DNA of 64,000 nt from Pezicula radicicola (taxonomy: Eukaryota > Ascomycota > Leotiomycetes > Helotiales > Dermateaceae): positions 195,968-259,967 of the forward strand of contig PDUO01000036.1 of NCBI GenBank assembly GCA_003008705.1, written 5' to 3'. The stretch's first letter is position 1; the number at the start of each line of letters is the position of its first letter. The notes beneath the pieces were generated by a model that made no database searches, was not told the DNA's origin, and saw nothing but the letters and a program-made list of their open reading frames with translations. Of this stretch, positions 44,549 through 54,977 are shown piece after piece. Position numbers and translations under genes: made by a program.

Positions 44549-45736
44549 TCAGTGACGATTCATCAAATCACGACAAGCTCTGACGAAACGTTTCGCGATG
44601 CGCTTTGGTGATAGCCTTCGAGCAAGAGCTCGTCTTGCCCGGCGTCGCGCTTCATTTGCTTCATTTTCCGCATTAATACCATCTTGAATTCGTCGCAACA
44701 TGCCTCCTCCGCCACCGCTCGGGTATCGTGCCTCATTTTCGTCATTTACTTCATTGTGCACATTAACTGTATCTTCAACCCGTCGTCTATCCCCTCGATG
44801 ATCTTGATGATCCCCCGGAGTTTCCAATAACCGAATGATCTTAATATCAATGAGCTCGTTGAATTCGAAAACACGGCGACACATGGGACATGTCAAGTTT
44901 CCCTGTCGAGCCCACCGCAGAAGACAACGATGACAGAACGTATGGGAGCAAGGAGTTTTGACAGGATTCTTGAACTTGTCGGCCCAACAAATTGAGCATT
45001 CGTGCTCACTCGATTCTGCCTTTCCTGCATCGTTTACCATTGGTTTTGTCTGACATTTTGTATTGTCAGTAGATGTCCATTTGACAGTCAAGAGTGAGGG
45101 GTATTATGCGTGGCTCACCTCTGTAGATCCCACCGTATATCCTCCAGAACCTTCATTCGCGGCTTCAACGTCGTGGAAGAACTCTCCGCCTGGGTAAAAT
45201 GGATGGCGCTCGACCTCAATTTGTGGATTTAGGGCTTCGGCATCATTGGAATATTCTCTGACCGGAGGAGGAATAAAGGGATTCAGGATAGGGTATTGTT
45301 CATTCATATCTTCGGCATTGTTGAAATATCGGTAAGAGCGATTAAAGGGGCCATCGTTTCGTCTACGTCTATTCACGGCTTCTGCATGGTTATAATATGG
45401 ACGAGCGCGGAAGCCACGGAGGTAATCATCATCATTTCTGTCTTCAACAGGGTTGGGGTAGTCTTTGTGTGGACGGAACCAATTGCGAATGGGAGATTGT
45501 TCATTCGTGGCTTCGACATTACTGAAATTCCCGTAGGCGCGACGGGAGAGAGTATGATTTCGTCTATGCCTATTGACGGCTTCTTCATGGTTGAAAATTC
45601 GAAGAGAGGGAAAGATACGGACATTGTTACGCTCATTCCTATCTTGGGCATAGTTGGGGTAATCTTCAGGTCGACGAAAGGGATTATAGACATCACTAGT
45701 ATCGATAGCGCGTCGGTATGCTGCAACAGAAACCAT
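44549..45736 (-). CDS. RING-finger protein with duplicated 68-residue module
   Basis: Two exons, 45119-45736 and 44549-45049, join in phase 0 across a 69-base intron with a CTGAC branch site; 372 residues from MVSVAAYRR. The N-terminal part holds two clear copies of a module, FRRPEDYPNYAQDRN...EEAVNRHRRN and FRPHKDYPNPVEDRN...AEAVNRRRRN. The RING is canonical: CSICWADKFKNPV, TPCSHTFCHRCLLRWARQG, CPMC. A basic tail (RRRARRALARR) follows. Upstream, from an ATG at 45851, a hydrophobic exon (HIIFFLVLWVVADILCAL) runs into the same gene if one A of the run at 45757-45762 is ignored. The true protein may thus be membrane-anchored. Confidence 0.75.
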
Positions 45737-45851
45737 CTCAGACAATGCGTTCGACCTTTTTTCTGTTCAGCGCGCAAAGAATATCAGCCACAACCCAAAG
45801 TACTAGGAAGAAAATGATATGGTCTAAATTGAAGACCCACAGCTCTGGCAT

Positions 45852-46392
45852 GGCTTTACCGTATCTCGAGCCACTGGGATATGGGACGCAGAGAGGTTGA
45901 ACTTACTACAAAGATCCTGGTGCCTCGGATTGCGCGTTGATTTCCTCGTTGTCCAGTTGTATATGGGAGAGAAGTTGGTGTGTAGGTATGAAGTTCGAGA
46001 TTTGAAGGCAAGAGAAAATCAGGAAGCCTAGGCAAGGCTACAGGTATTTTCTTAGTTCGCGCGCGCTATGTCGCCTACTACTCGCTTAATTCAAAGTGAA
46101 TATCATATGTCTAACTCACGATTTTGGATCGATGGTCAGACATGCAGATTCTTCCCTGGCAGTCTGATTACTCTCACTGTTATGCATTTTATAATTCTAT
46201 TAGTTTTAAGCGTCAATTTCACTCTCTTCAACAGATCTATGTCGCTGAGTTCGCCGTTCGCTTGATTCATGACTTGATGTATAAATCACATAAGGGTGCA
46301 GAATGCGAAGGTGACCTCATGTGAGTCGAACCACTTAAATGAGTTTGATTTGACTAACCAGTTTACTGGACGACTCCCTTGATATGTACAAT
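45852..46392. other. Intergenic stretch
   Basis: No supported gene. A copy of the dispersed repeat (AAATGAGTTTGATTTGACTA) lies at about 46,338-46,357. Confidence 0.35.
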
Positions 46393-47128
46393 TTACTTAA
46401 GTAACTCGGCAATCTTTTGATGAGCGACTTCTGAAATTGTGCTATTCGTGCATTTGCCCGTACAGACCCAGTACAGAGACTTGTTTCTGTAGAAAAAAGC
46501 AGCAGCTTCTTTGAACACGACAGCAAAAGCAACGGTCATAAAGATGGCCCATACTTTCTTGTATGGCCAAAAGAATCGAGCATGGTAGTCTTCGAAGAAT
46601 CTGGGGGCGACCACTAAAATGGCTTCCAGACATAAAAGCAAGTTTATAAAGCCTATGGCGAGCCAAACACGAACAAGCAATAGCGATAAAATCCATAAGC
46701 CGTATCGTCGTAAAAAGCCCCTAACAGATATTTTTGGCATAAGGGGGCACGGAACCGTCTCTAGCCACTCCCAGATGGGTTCGAAGGTATTTTTGAGGTA
46801 CAACGCAGCCTCAGAACAACCCTTTAACGCGGCGCGAGGATCCATGTATTGGCGACATATCGGACAGGTTCCGTGGGAACGTCGAAGCCATTCTTTGAGG
46901 CAGCGTCTATCGAATCGGTGAGCGCATGGCGTGAGAATGGGATCCGTAAATGATTCGTGGCAGATCGAACAGGTTTCCTCTTCGGGGTGGCACTATACAT
47001 TTGTAAGTATGAAACTTATTTGTCCATGAAGAACAACATACATCGTACGCATCGAACCTGCCAGGAAGCTCCTTCAAATTCTCCATGTTGCTGTAGTGCG
47101 TTTTGTTGTAATAGAGCAATGAAGCCAC
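46393..47128 (-). CDS. RING-finger membrane protein with Asp at a zinc-ligand position
   Basis: Two exons, 47042-47128 and 46393-46992, join in phase 0 across a 49-base intron; 228 residues. The RING lies near the N-terminus: CSICHESFTDPIL, TPCAHRFDRRCLKEWLRR, CPIC. The Cys after the His is Asp. The C-terminal half has two or three membrane segments (GLWILSLLLVRVWLAIGFIN, LLLCLEAILVVA, WAIFMTVAFAVVFKEAAAFF). This order, RING first and membrane later, is the reverse of the 38.9 and 41.6 kb genes. Probably a membrane-embedded E3 ligase variant (inference). Confidence 0.75.
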
Positions 47129-47621
47129 CTGCGATGATACTAGAGATCTGGCTTGAGAGGCACTGTCTTTATGCGATAAAGGAGACTAATTCTATGTTCC
47201 CGAAGGCCAATTATTGAGAAAGGTTGGCAGGTGGGTGAGCGCTTGTGGCGTCGCGCAATTTTGATATATAAGGCTGGCGAGCAATTGGGCTAGGTTCATT
47301 AAATGTAGGCCGCAGTCGAGTGAATGACCCAAAGGGCCTGAATTGCTTAATACACGTGAGGATATAATTTGGAATATGTGAACTGCTTAGGTTTCTAAAG
47401 CAAATTACCTGAATTGAGTGAATTGAGTTGACCACTCAAATCACCTGAATTATTCCAGTCATGTGGATTAGCGATTTTAGAACTGTGGATTCACATAGAG
47501 CGTGTTGCAGAATGCTCAATCTACCAATTCCCATTACATGCAGAATGAAAGCAAACAGTAAAGTACAAAAACAATGACCAGCCCACGTCAATTTAACTAG
47601 TGGCTCGCCCCAAAGACCCTA
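47129..47621. other. Intergenic stretch
   Basis: No supported gene. At 47,410-47,458 there is a run of TGAATTGAGTGAATTGAGTT-like words belonging to the dispersed repeat. Confidence 0.35.
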
Positions 47622-48751
47622 CTAAATACGATCTTCTGCCTCTCTAGCCTCTCTGTCTGCCTGTTCTAGTCGAGCAATTCGTTGTGTTAGTCTTCGGATC
47701 CAATAGGCACGCACATCATCCGACATTCTTGTAAGCCGGTCCGAGTTAGCTGAAGTAGGTTGACGTACGTCTGACTCTGGTACAACACGCGCCAGGTTGG
47801 AATTGCTCTGAGTAGAACGCTGATATTCTTCATCATTGATCATTGTAGATATCGGACGTCGACCTTCGACGTTGAGTGCTGAACGGATTGACGGCTCAGC
47901 ATTTCGTCTACGACTAGAGTGCAGAGCATCCATCGCTGCAGTCATGGATGACTCAGCCCTGGCCGTTCCGGGTGTTCGATGTGGACGTTGTTGTGTATCG
48001 CTTGTTTGCTGTTCAGGGACATGACGATTGTTCCGAGAGAAAAAGAGGTTTAGAATTCGGTGGTGCATTGGAGACAATCGAGGCGCTGACCCTTCTTTCA
48101 ATAAATAGATTTGTACCTCGTCGGGCCATCTATTGACACTCATCAGAAGTCCAGTATCAAGTGGTAAACCCGGAACTACCATTCCCACAAAAGTCTCCCA
48201 CTCTGCACGATCTTGATCATTGATTAACAACCCAGGCGGAGGGCTAGGCGGAGGGACATTCAGTAGAAGTCGCTGGACTGGCAGGATACCAAGATCTTCT
48301 AGCTCATAACGATCCAATTCACCACGACAGTATGGGCATGTTGCAAATGGCTTCTCAACCCATGTTCCAAGACATTCGCGGCAAAACTTATGGCTGCAAC
48401 TTGTTACAATGGGATCATTGAAAGCATCCATGCAGATTGGGCAACGCACTCCTTCGACTTCGTTGGTTGTTTCATTTTTATCCGTTGCATCTTTCTGTGT
48501 GGTAATATAGTCAGCATCATGTTTAAACCGAGGCTCACCGGAAGTGATTAGGTTTGGAGAGATTATATCATTATGCTTACTTGCTTCGGCCCCTGAGGAG
48601 CTACCCCGCCACCCATGATATACTTTCCATCATTAACTTTCTCGTCCGTCATGTCGGGTTCACTCATTGTGGGGATAAACCCCGTGTCTTGAAGATGCTG
48701 ATTGGTTTCCGGCATAGCGGTACGTGCGCTGACTGCAGGTACTGTGTACAT
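47622..48751 (-). CDS. RING-finger protein with C-terminal coiled coil
   Basis: Two exons, 48581-48751 and 47622-48494, join in phase 0 across an 86-base intron with a CTGAC branch site; 347 residues from MYTVPAVSART. A start at 48802 would add 17 residues. The RING is canonical: CPICMDAFNDPIV, TSCSHKFCRECLGTWVEK, CPYC. After a Pro-rich linker (NVPPPSPPPGLL) there is a low-complexity region and a C-terminal heptad stretch (RRLTQRIARLEQADREAR) that may form a coiled coil for dimerisation. It is the last RING gene of the array on the right. Confidence 0.8.
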
Positions 48752-50073
48752 CTTGATTATCAGCAGGAGCTCGCCAAGGGTGAACCTGGAAATAGTCTGC
48801 AAGACGCGAGCGTGGATACAGGTGAAAGCTAAAGCTCAGGACGAGGTGGCGCGCCCAAGCCATGTCAACTCACTTCTAGTCAAGTGACTTTCATAGTCGG
48901 ATCTAACGTACCGCAAGGAGAGATGGGCCCAGAGACCTACTTCGAGTTTTTTGATGCGCAATGACACACAATGTAGCTATTCTGAATGAGTCTTTGACCT
49001 CATTGTCAGGTTTGGTGCGATTGTGTGGTTAGAAAGCAGCGCGACAACACTTGGCAACTCAGAATAAAAATCCTCGCTAACGCCTCCTATAAATCTAAGC
49101 GATGGTCAATGGCAATCGTTGATCCTCGCTTCGGGTCTCAAATTATTTTTGTCTTTGTCGTAAAGCTGAAAGAGAAGGATTTCTTTGTAGAATAAAAGGT
49201 GAGTTTCGATTCCTTTGAGTTTCTGCTCTAAGGTGTTTTCTTTGTCGCCAACAAGTATCATAGACTAAGAGTAAGCGCAAGGCCGCGGTGGAGTTCACTT
49301 TCGAAAAGTTAAATTTTCCCCGTAAGCTGCTTCCGATATTTCTCAAGTCCCTACTCAATACGCCCATCATGCGATGTACTGGCACTTAGCTTACGCTCAT
49401 AGATCCATTAGGGGGAAAGATTAAAACAGGCACCGCAGTCACCTGACCGCACAATGAAAACGCGTTCTTTAGGGATTGCAAGCCCTAGCTTTATTCCAAT
49501 TTTCTATATTTACACAAGACATACACACTTCGAATATCACAGATGTCATTTTAGAGCAAAATGAAGGGAATATTCTTGTGCCTCATCACCAAACAAAAAC
49601 AGTCTATATAAATTGGAAAGCTTTCTGTGAAATACATGTATTACCGCATGACTATGGTCACTCACTTATTTGAATTCAGTAACTCACTTGATTCGAGTAA
49701 CTGACTTATTCACGTACAGTCTAACGTTGTTCTTGAGTATCTTGGAATAACGGTTATAAGTAACAGCCTTAACAGCCATTCACTTATGAACTAAGTAATT
49801 CTTTTAGATCTTTCCTACTTTATAACCCAAATGAGATATCCACGAGGAGGATTCTAAGGGGGACTGAAACTTCATCTGTGTAGTTCGTGTGGATGCTAGG
49901 GTGGAAATATGAAAGTCATACATTGTCATTACAAAATAGTATAAGATTTAAAGCTTTAAACACTAACCGAACGTTTAGTGCTTCGATATATATGCACAAG
50001 AAACTCTCCCATGAAATCCTCAAAACCAAAAACGCCTCATTAATGACCGACCACCCCAGAAGAGCCATCACTA
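48752..50073. other. Intergenic stretch at the right edge of the RING array
   Basis: About 1.3 kb without a supported gene. The clearest copy of the dispersed repeat lies at 49,660-49,720 (GTAACTCACTTGATTCGAGT followed by AACTGACTTATT). Confidence 0.4.
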
Positions 50074-52763
50074 TTACAACCTCTCCTGAAAGCTACTCCT
50101 CTTATTAAACTTCGCACTGGTCGGAGTCTCAGACCTCTCACCCTCAACCCTTCCCTTACCCACATAATCACCACCCTCCTTTTCACTCTTCTCTTCCACC
50201 CCCTCCGGCGGTGTTAACGGACTAATAGCTTCTTCCCTGCCCTCATTCCTCGACCCGCCCTCCTCATAAGCAGCAGGTTGAGGTCTAGGTCCCAAATTTG
50301 CAGACATCCTACTACCTTGTTCTAAAGGAGTAACATACCCACCCTCCCCGATAGTACTTACTGAAGTCTCTGAGATACCACGAAAGTGTCCGCGGTTATC
50401 ATCACTCACGCTAGAGATGTTGCTCACGACTCGATCTCGGTCCCTTGCTACTCCGATCATAGTTGGAGAGTCGGCTCGGGAGACTGCTCGCGGTGAATGC
50501 AGTTCGAGGGGAGAGATTGGTGGACGGCTATCTTTTGAGGAGCGCGAGGTGTTTGATGCAGCCGAGGGGGAATTTTGAAGTCCAGACGTGCTACCTTTCT
50601 CGGGGTCGTTGCTGGGGTATGGACGGGTTTTTGGACCGAAAGGGACAAAGCCTGTGGGATGGGTGTCCATTTCAACGGGCTTTGATGTGTCTATTACCTT
50701 GTCAGTTTAGGGTTCTCAAAGGTTTAGGATTGGGGAAGATAGAGAGTATGAAGGAACGTACCCATCATTTCATGAACCATCGAGCCTCCAGCTTCGGAAA
50801 TTAATTGGTTTGGGTCTTGAACATCGGGATGTGACGTATCATCCCCTGCATATGGACTCGATGTTGTTTCGTCTGTGGTGACAGTTGGAGCTTTCTCACC
50901 CGTTCCTCGGACCCAGTTTAGAATTCTGTAGTTCTGGCTATCGGTCCCTGCCTCACTTGTACCTTGGCGAGACCGAAGTAGACGTCGACGGCGCCAGAGT
51001 AAGATCGCAAGAATGATAATAGTGATAAAGAAGACGCCGAGAACCACTCCTAGGAGTGGTGCGAGGTATTTTGGTGTCCCGGACCCACCATGTGTCACTG
51101 TTATCGTGGGACGTGGTGTTGTAGTGTTGGTTTCGGTGGCTGAATACGGATACCAGGTCGTTATTTTGGATGTTGCATATGGCGTAGCGAAGATATTGGC
51201 AACGCTTGTATTGGAGAATCCAGTAGGTGTTGGGGCAGTCTGTGTAGCACTGCCTGTCCCACTTCCTCCAATCAAAGCATAAACAGTGCTTGGAACGCTA
51301 TAATTCGACCACACATCCGGGTTGTATTCGTCAATCCAGACAGCGGAGCTGAGGTTGAAGATTTGGATGAAGCCTTCGAGGCAGTTTAGATCCTGCCCCG
51401 GCGAGGAAGGGTAGCCTCCAATAACAAACATCTGATCAGGGTAAGGCTTTGCGCATCTGTGTCCCGCCCGACCGTGAGACGCATCACCAGAATAAACTTT
51501 CATCCATATGAATGATGGGATTGAGAGAATCCAAACATCATCGCTGTACGATCCGGTTGCATTAATGCCATCAAATCCACCGTACCAGTAGATGTTGTGA
51601 CTGGAACCATCATCGGCCGAGGCTAGGACTGTGCATCCCTGTGTCAAAGCAGTAGGCCCATCACCTGACGTTAGCTGTTCATACCAAGTCTGAGTATCGA
51701 TATCGTAGATGGATACGGTGGACATGAAGGTTGGGCTTATGTTTTGCTATGTGCAGTTAGCAGCGAATACGGAAGGCGGTCGAGGAGAACTCCGGAAGAG
51801 GACCCTAGGGAACTTACGCTTTCAGCACCAGCTGCAGCGCTAACAGACTGGTTAGTATTCGCGAACTCCGGATTGATCACCCCTCCAATAGCCACCAAAA
51901 TCCCCTTCTCGGAGACTGGCACCCAAACAATCTCGGCGTTTGCACGTGGAGTTACCGAAGGAGGAAGAGAGTAGTTTGTCCAAACCTCCTTTTGTTGGAC
52001 CGACATATCCAGTTGTATTAACGTCGCTGATTCTACGTCTGAATTCTGGCTTTCGTTCGTTGTGAGATAGTAGATTTCGCCAAAACTCGCAGATCGAAGG
52101 CCACTAAAGTAGAAGCCCAGATTCTCTGAGGGAACACTAGCAGATGCGCCATCGGCGATGTAGCGAGTCACGGTAGAGGGGAGAGTTTCCAGAATGAACC
52201 CCGGTTGAAACTGTTTGGGAGGACCTGAGGCGTATACTTCGTATGCAGCAACAGAACCGGCTGCTGGAGCGCTATATTCATCTGTGAGTTGGTATAACCC
52301 TCCGTAGATGAACCACTCATAGTCATTCGCAAACATTCCACCGTTAATGTATTGGGGTCCGATGTTGTTGGCTGATCCACCATTTGAAGCTTTTGATATT
52401 GGGGGGGAAAAGATGGTGCTGATATTTTGAGACGTGTTGAAGGGAGTACTGAAATTAAGGACGTAGACTAGCCCAAGGGGATTGCCGTCAGTAGTTGGAG
52501 GATGATATGTACCATCATCCCAACCTGGAGTCCACCAGAGATAACCGCCATCGATGTAGAGACTATCGCGGACGACAGCAGCTTTTGTTCATTAGCATTA
52601 AGAATTATTTCTCCGTAGGTACTGCGGAAGGCTTACCGCGGGGATTCTGCCACTGACACATTGTCGCATTGACTTGGCCGGGGAGCTGCCATCCTGACTC
52701 TTGTGCTACCGCAAATCGTACTAACAGAGCAGTAAACAAGAGCACAACCGACGGAAAGTCCAT
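50074..52763 (-). CDS. Kelch-type beta-propeller membrane protein
   Basis: Four exons, 52637-52763, 51818-52581, 50762-51746 and 50074-50690, join in consistent phase with introns of 55, 71 and 71 bases; 830 residues. A signal peptide (MDFPSVVLLFTALLVRFAVA) leads to kelch-like blades with Gly-Gly turns and aromatic strands (YIDGGYLWWTPGWDDG, WFIYGGLYQLTDEY, NIYWYGGFDG, MFVIGGYPSSPGQD). A Ser/Thr-rich stalk, one transmembrane segment (LLGVVLGVFFITIIILAIL) and a stop-transfer RRRRLLRSR follow. The cytosolic tail is Ser/Pro-rich. Secreted or surface kelch proteins of this layout are common in ascomycetes; partners are not known to me. Divergent with the surface protein at 54978. Confidence 0.85.
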
Positions 52764-54977
52764 CGTGACTTATGAATAAAACGAAAGAGACTGTCTTATG
52801 CTGAAACGTTTAGATGTAAATATCAGGAGGCTCAGTGCAGCCTGCATTGGATCTCAATCAGCACCAGGAATGAGGATGGGGTTGCGCCACCAGTCTACCT
52901 TCTTTGTCCGCACGCAGATGGACAGCTTGCCACCAATAGAAGCCGCTTTTGGCGAGGACAAAGGAAGGGAAGCAAAAATGATGTGATGAGCATCGAGACA
53001 AACCATGCGGGAGAGGGAGAAGCGAGATCTCACACTTTGAGAATGACTACTGCCCCGCAGTAGCTGAAAATAAGACGAGAAGCTATGGTGGGGGAGATGC
53101 CTGCACTTGCATGGAGACATGCCTGGCTTAATTTTCCCGTCGCACACATTCCGGTTGTCAGCCTTGTATGGGGTCCTCTTCGTACCACGAGAAGATGTCG
53201 TTGTGGTGGCTGTGGGGCAGTGATATTAAGAGCAGATGCTCCACGAGAAGATAAAAGTGCGATGCGCCTTTGCAGAGGCTGGTGGTTATTCTGGTTGTTA
53301 TGCGACGACACGCTTTGGAAGCAGAGCATCTTTCCTTCAGCCCCAGCCCCCAGTCCCAGCCTCATGTATGATTTCCCCAAAGATCGGTGTGCACACACCC
53401 GACCATATCATCATCGGGAAGCGGTGGATAAAATAGCAGAGTAACAATCCATTCGGCCAAGTCATCTATTCTGACTGTACTTGTAAGTATACGAGTCTTC
53501 AAAAGTGGAGTTCGAGATGGAACAACAGCACGGCAGACAATTTAGCCCCCAAGAGTGAGTGAGGCCATCGCGACGACAAGACAAGGTGGTGATGGGGGTG
53601 GTGTGGACTTTCGAGGCTCTTCGGAGGCAATATTCAGAGTTGGATCTCACTCATCAGGGCCCAGAACAGGTCGATTCCGTGCCTCCATATTGCTGTTTGC
53701 AGAGCGATGGCGTTTCTAATGGAGGGTTGCGTCGGAAGTCCAGTGGTGGATGAGATGCGTCGTGCAGAATGATTGGAGATGCATCGGAAGCGGAGAGACT
53801 TGGCCCAGGCGGTCGTCTCATGTCAGCACCGTTGACGCTAAACCTGGAGGGGACTCGCCCCCCGGCCAACTTTGAACCAACGACACCTCGACAGCAAATT
53901 CGGTGGGTGATACATCCTCAAGCCTTCAGCTTATATTCTCTCAATCTATACACCCACGCGCAGTGGCTCAATATGCACCCTGCTATTTGCGTGCTGACTT
54001 CCCGCTCTGGCTTCGAGATCAACCAGTCCACAACACACACACATCACGCTTTGCTTGCATCACGAGCTCCTAATGCGACCCCTCCCTCCGTCCCTCCGGC
54101 CAGCAAGGACTCGAGAGAACTTGGCATGGCCCAAACCTGCCCGCTCGTGGCTTCTAGCTGACTGCATCATGCAGTAGATTCTATAGTCCAGAGTGCTGTT
54201 ATGGAGCTGTCTTCGCTGGTCCCGATAGAGCACATCCAAATCGCAACCTGCCACTCCACCCCAGGCTAGCACCGCCAATTCAAGGCACACCCCAAGCACA
54301 ATGGGTCTCATTGGATGTGTCCCTTGCGCCTTTCACTCCAGGTTGTGCGTTGTCGGTACAATGAGGCTCCAGTGCCCTCTCACTGGTAAGTTCGTCCTAT
54401 TATACGACGCTGACTATACCATTCTCAACCTAAGTGCATCTCCATATTCTTTGCTTCGCCGCCGCCGAGGCAACCTTCGCTTCTTTGTGCCTGTCACGAC
54501 AACCACTCACAAAGAGCTTGGCCCTCAATACTTCTTTATTGATTTTCTTCCTTTGCCATTATGTATCCTCCTGGCTTTCTACTATTCAGCGCCTCGAAAT
54601 ATTACCACGTCATAAAATTCGGGAGTTTTCGTGTCAATTTCAAGTGAAGAATTATCGACAGAAGCGGAAGTCTGCACGCCGCTGTAATTGATTTACCAAA
54701 GACCGAGGAAAAGCATCAACGGGGGATTGGGAGCTCCGGACATCTGATTGGACCACTGCAATTGTCGAAGGATCCTCCGGCCCTCAGCCCTAGCCTTGTG
54801 ACTGCGATCATCGCAATACATTACGTCCAGGCACCCCAACTTTCCTGGACCTGCAGTCTATCGCTCGTTTTCTTTGCGAAGCACGTAGCCGGCTTCTCAC
54901 ACTCGTTTGCGCTTCGCAGCATTGACTTGTATAGTCGCTATTGCCTGCGCAGAATAATATTATTCTAGCAGAACAAG
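52764..54977. other. Shared upstream region of two divergent surface-protein genes
   Basis: About 2.2 kb between the starts of the kelch gene (minus) and the Ser/Thr-rich gene (plus). GC content is higher than in the RING island. Open frames of up to 130 codons occur but none shows a domain. It probably carries both promoters. Confidence 0.45.

Noticed and set aside
45296..45817. Plus-strand open frame of 173 codons
   Set aside because: Antisense to the duplicated module of the RING gene at 44549-45736.
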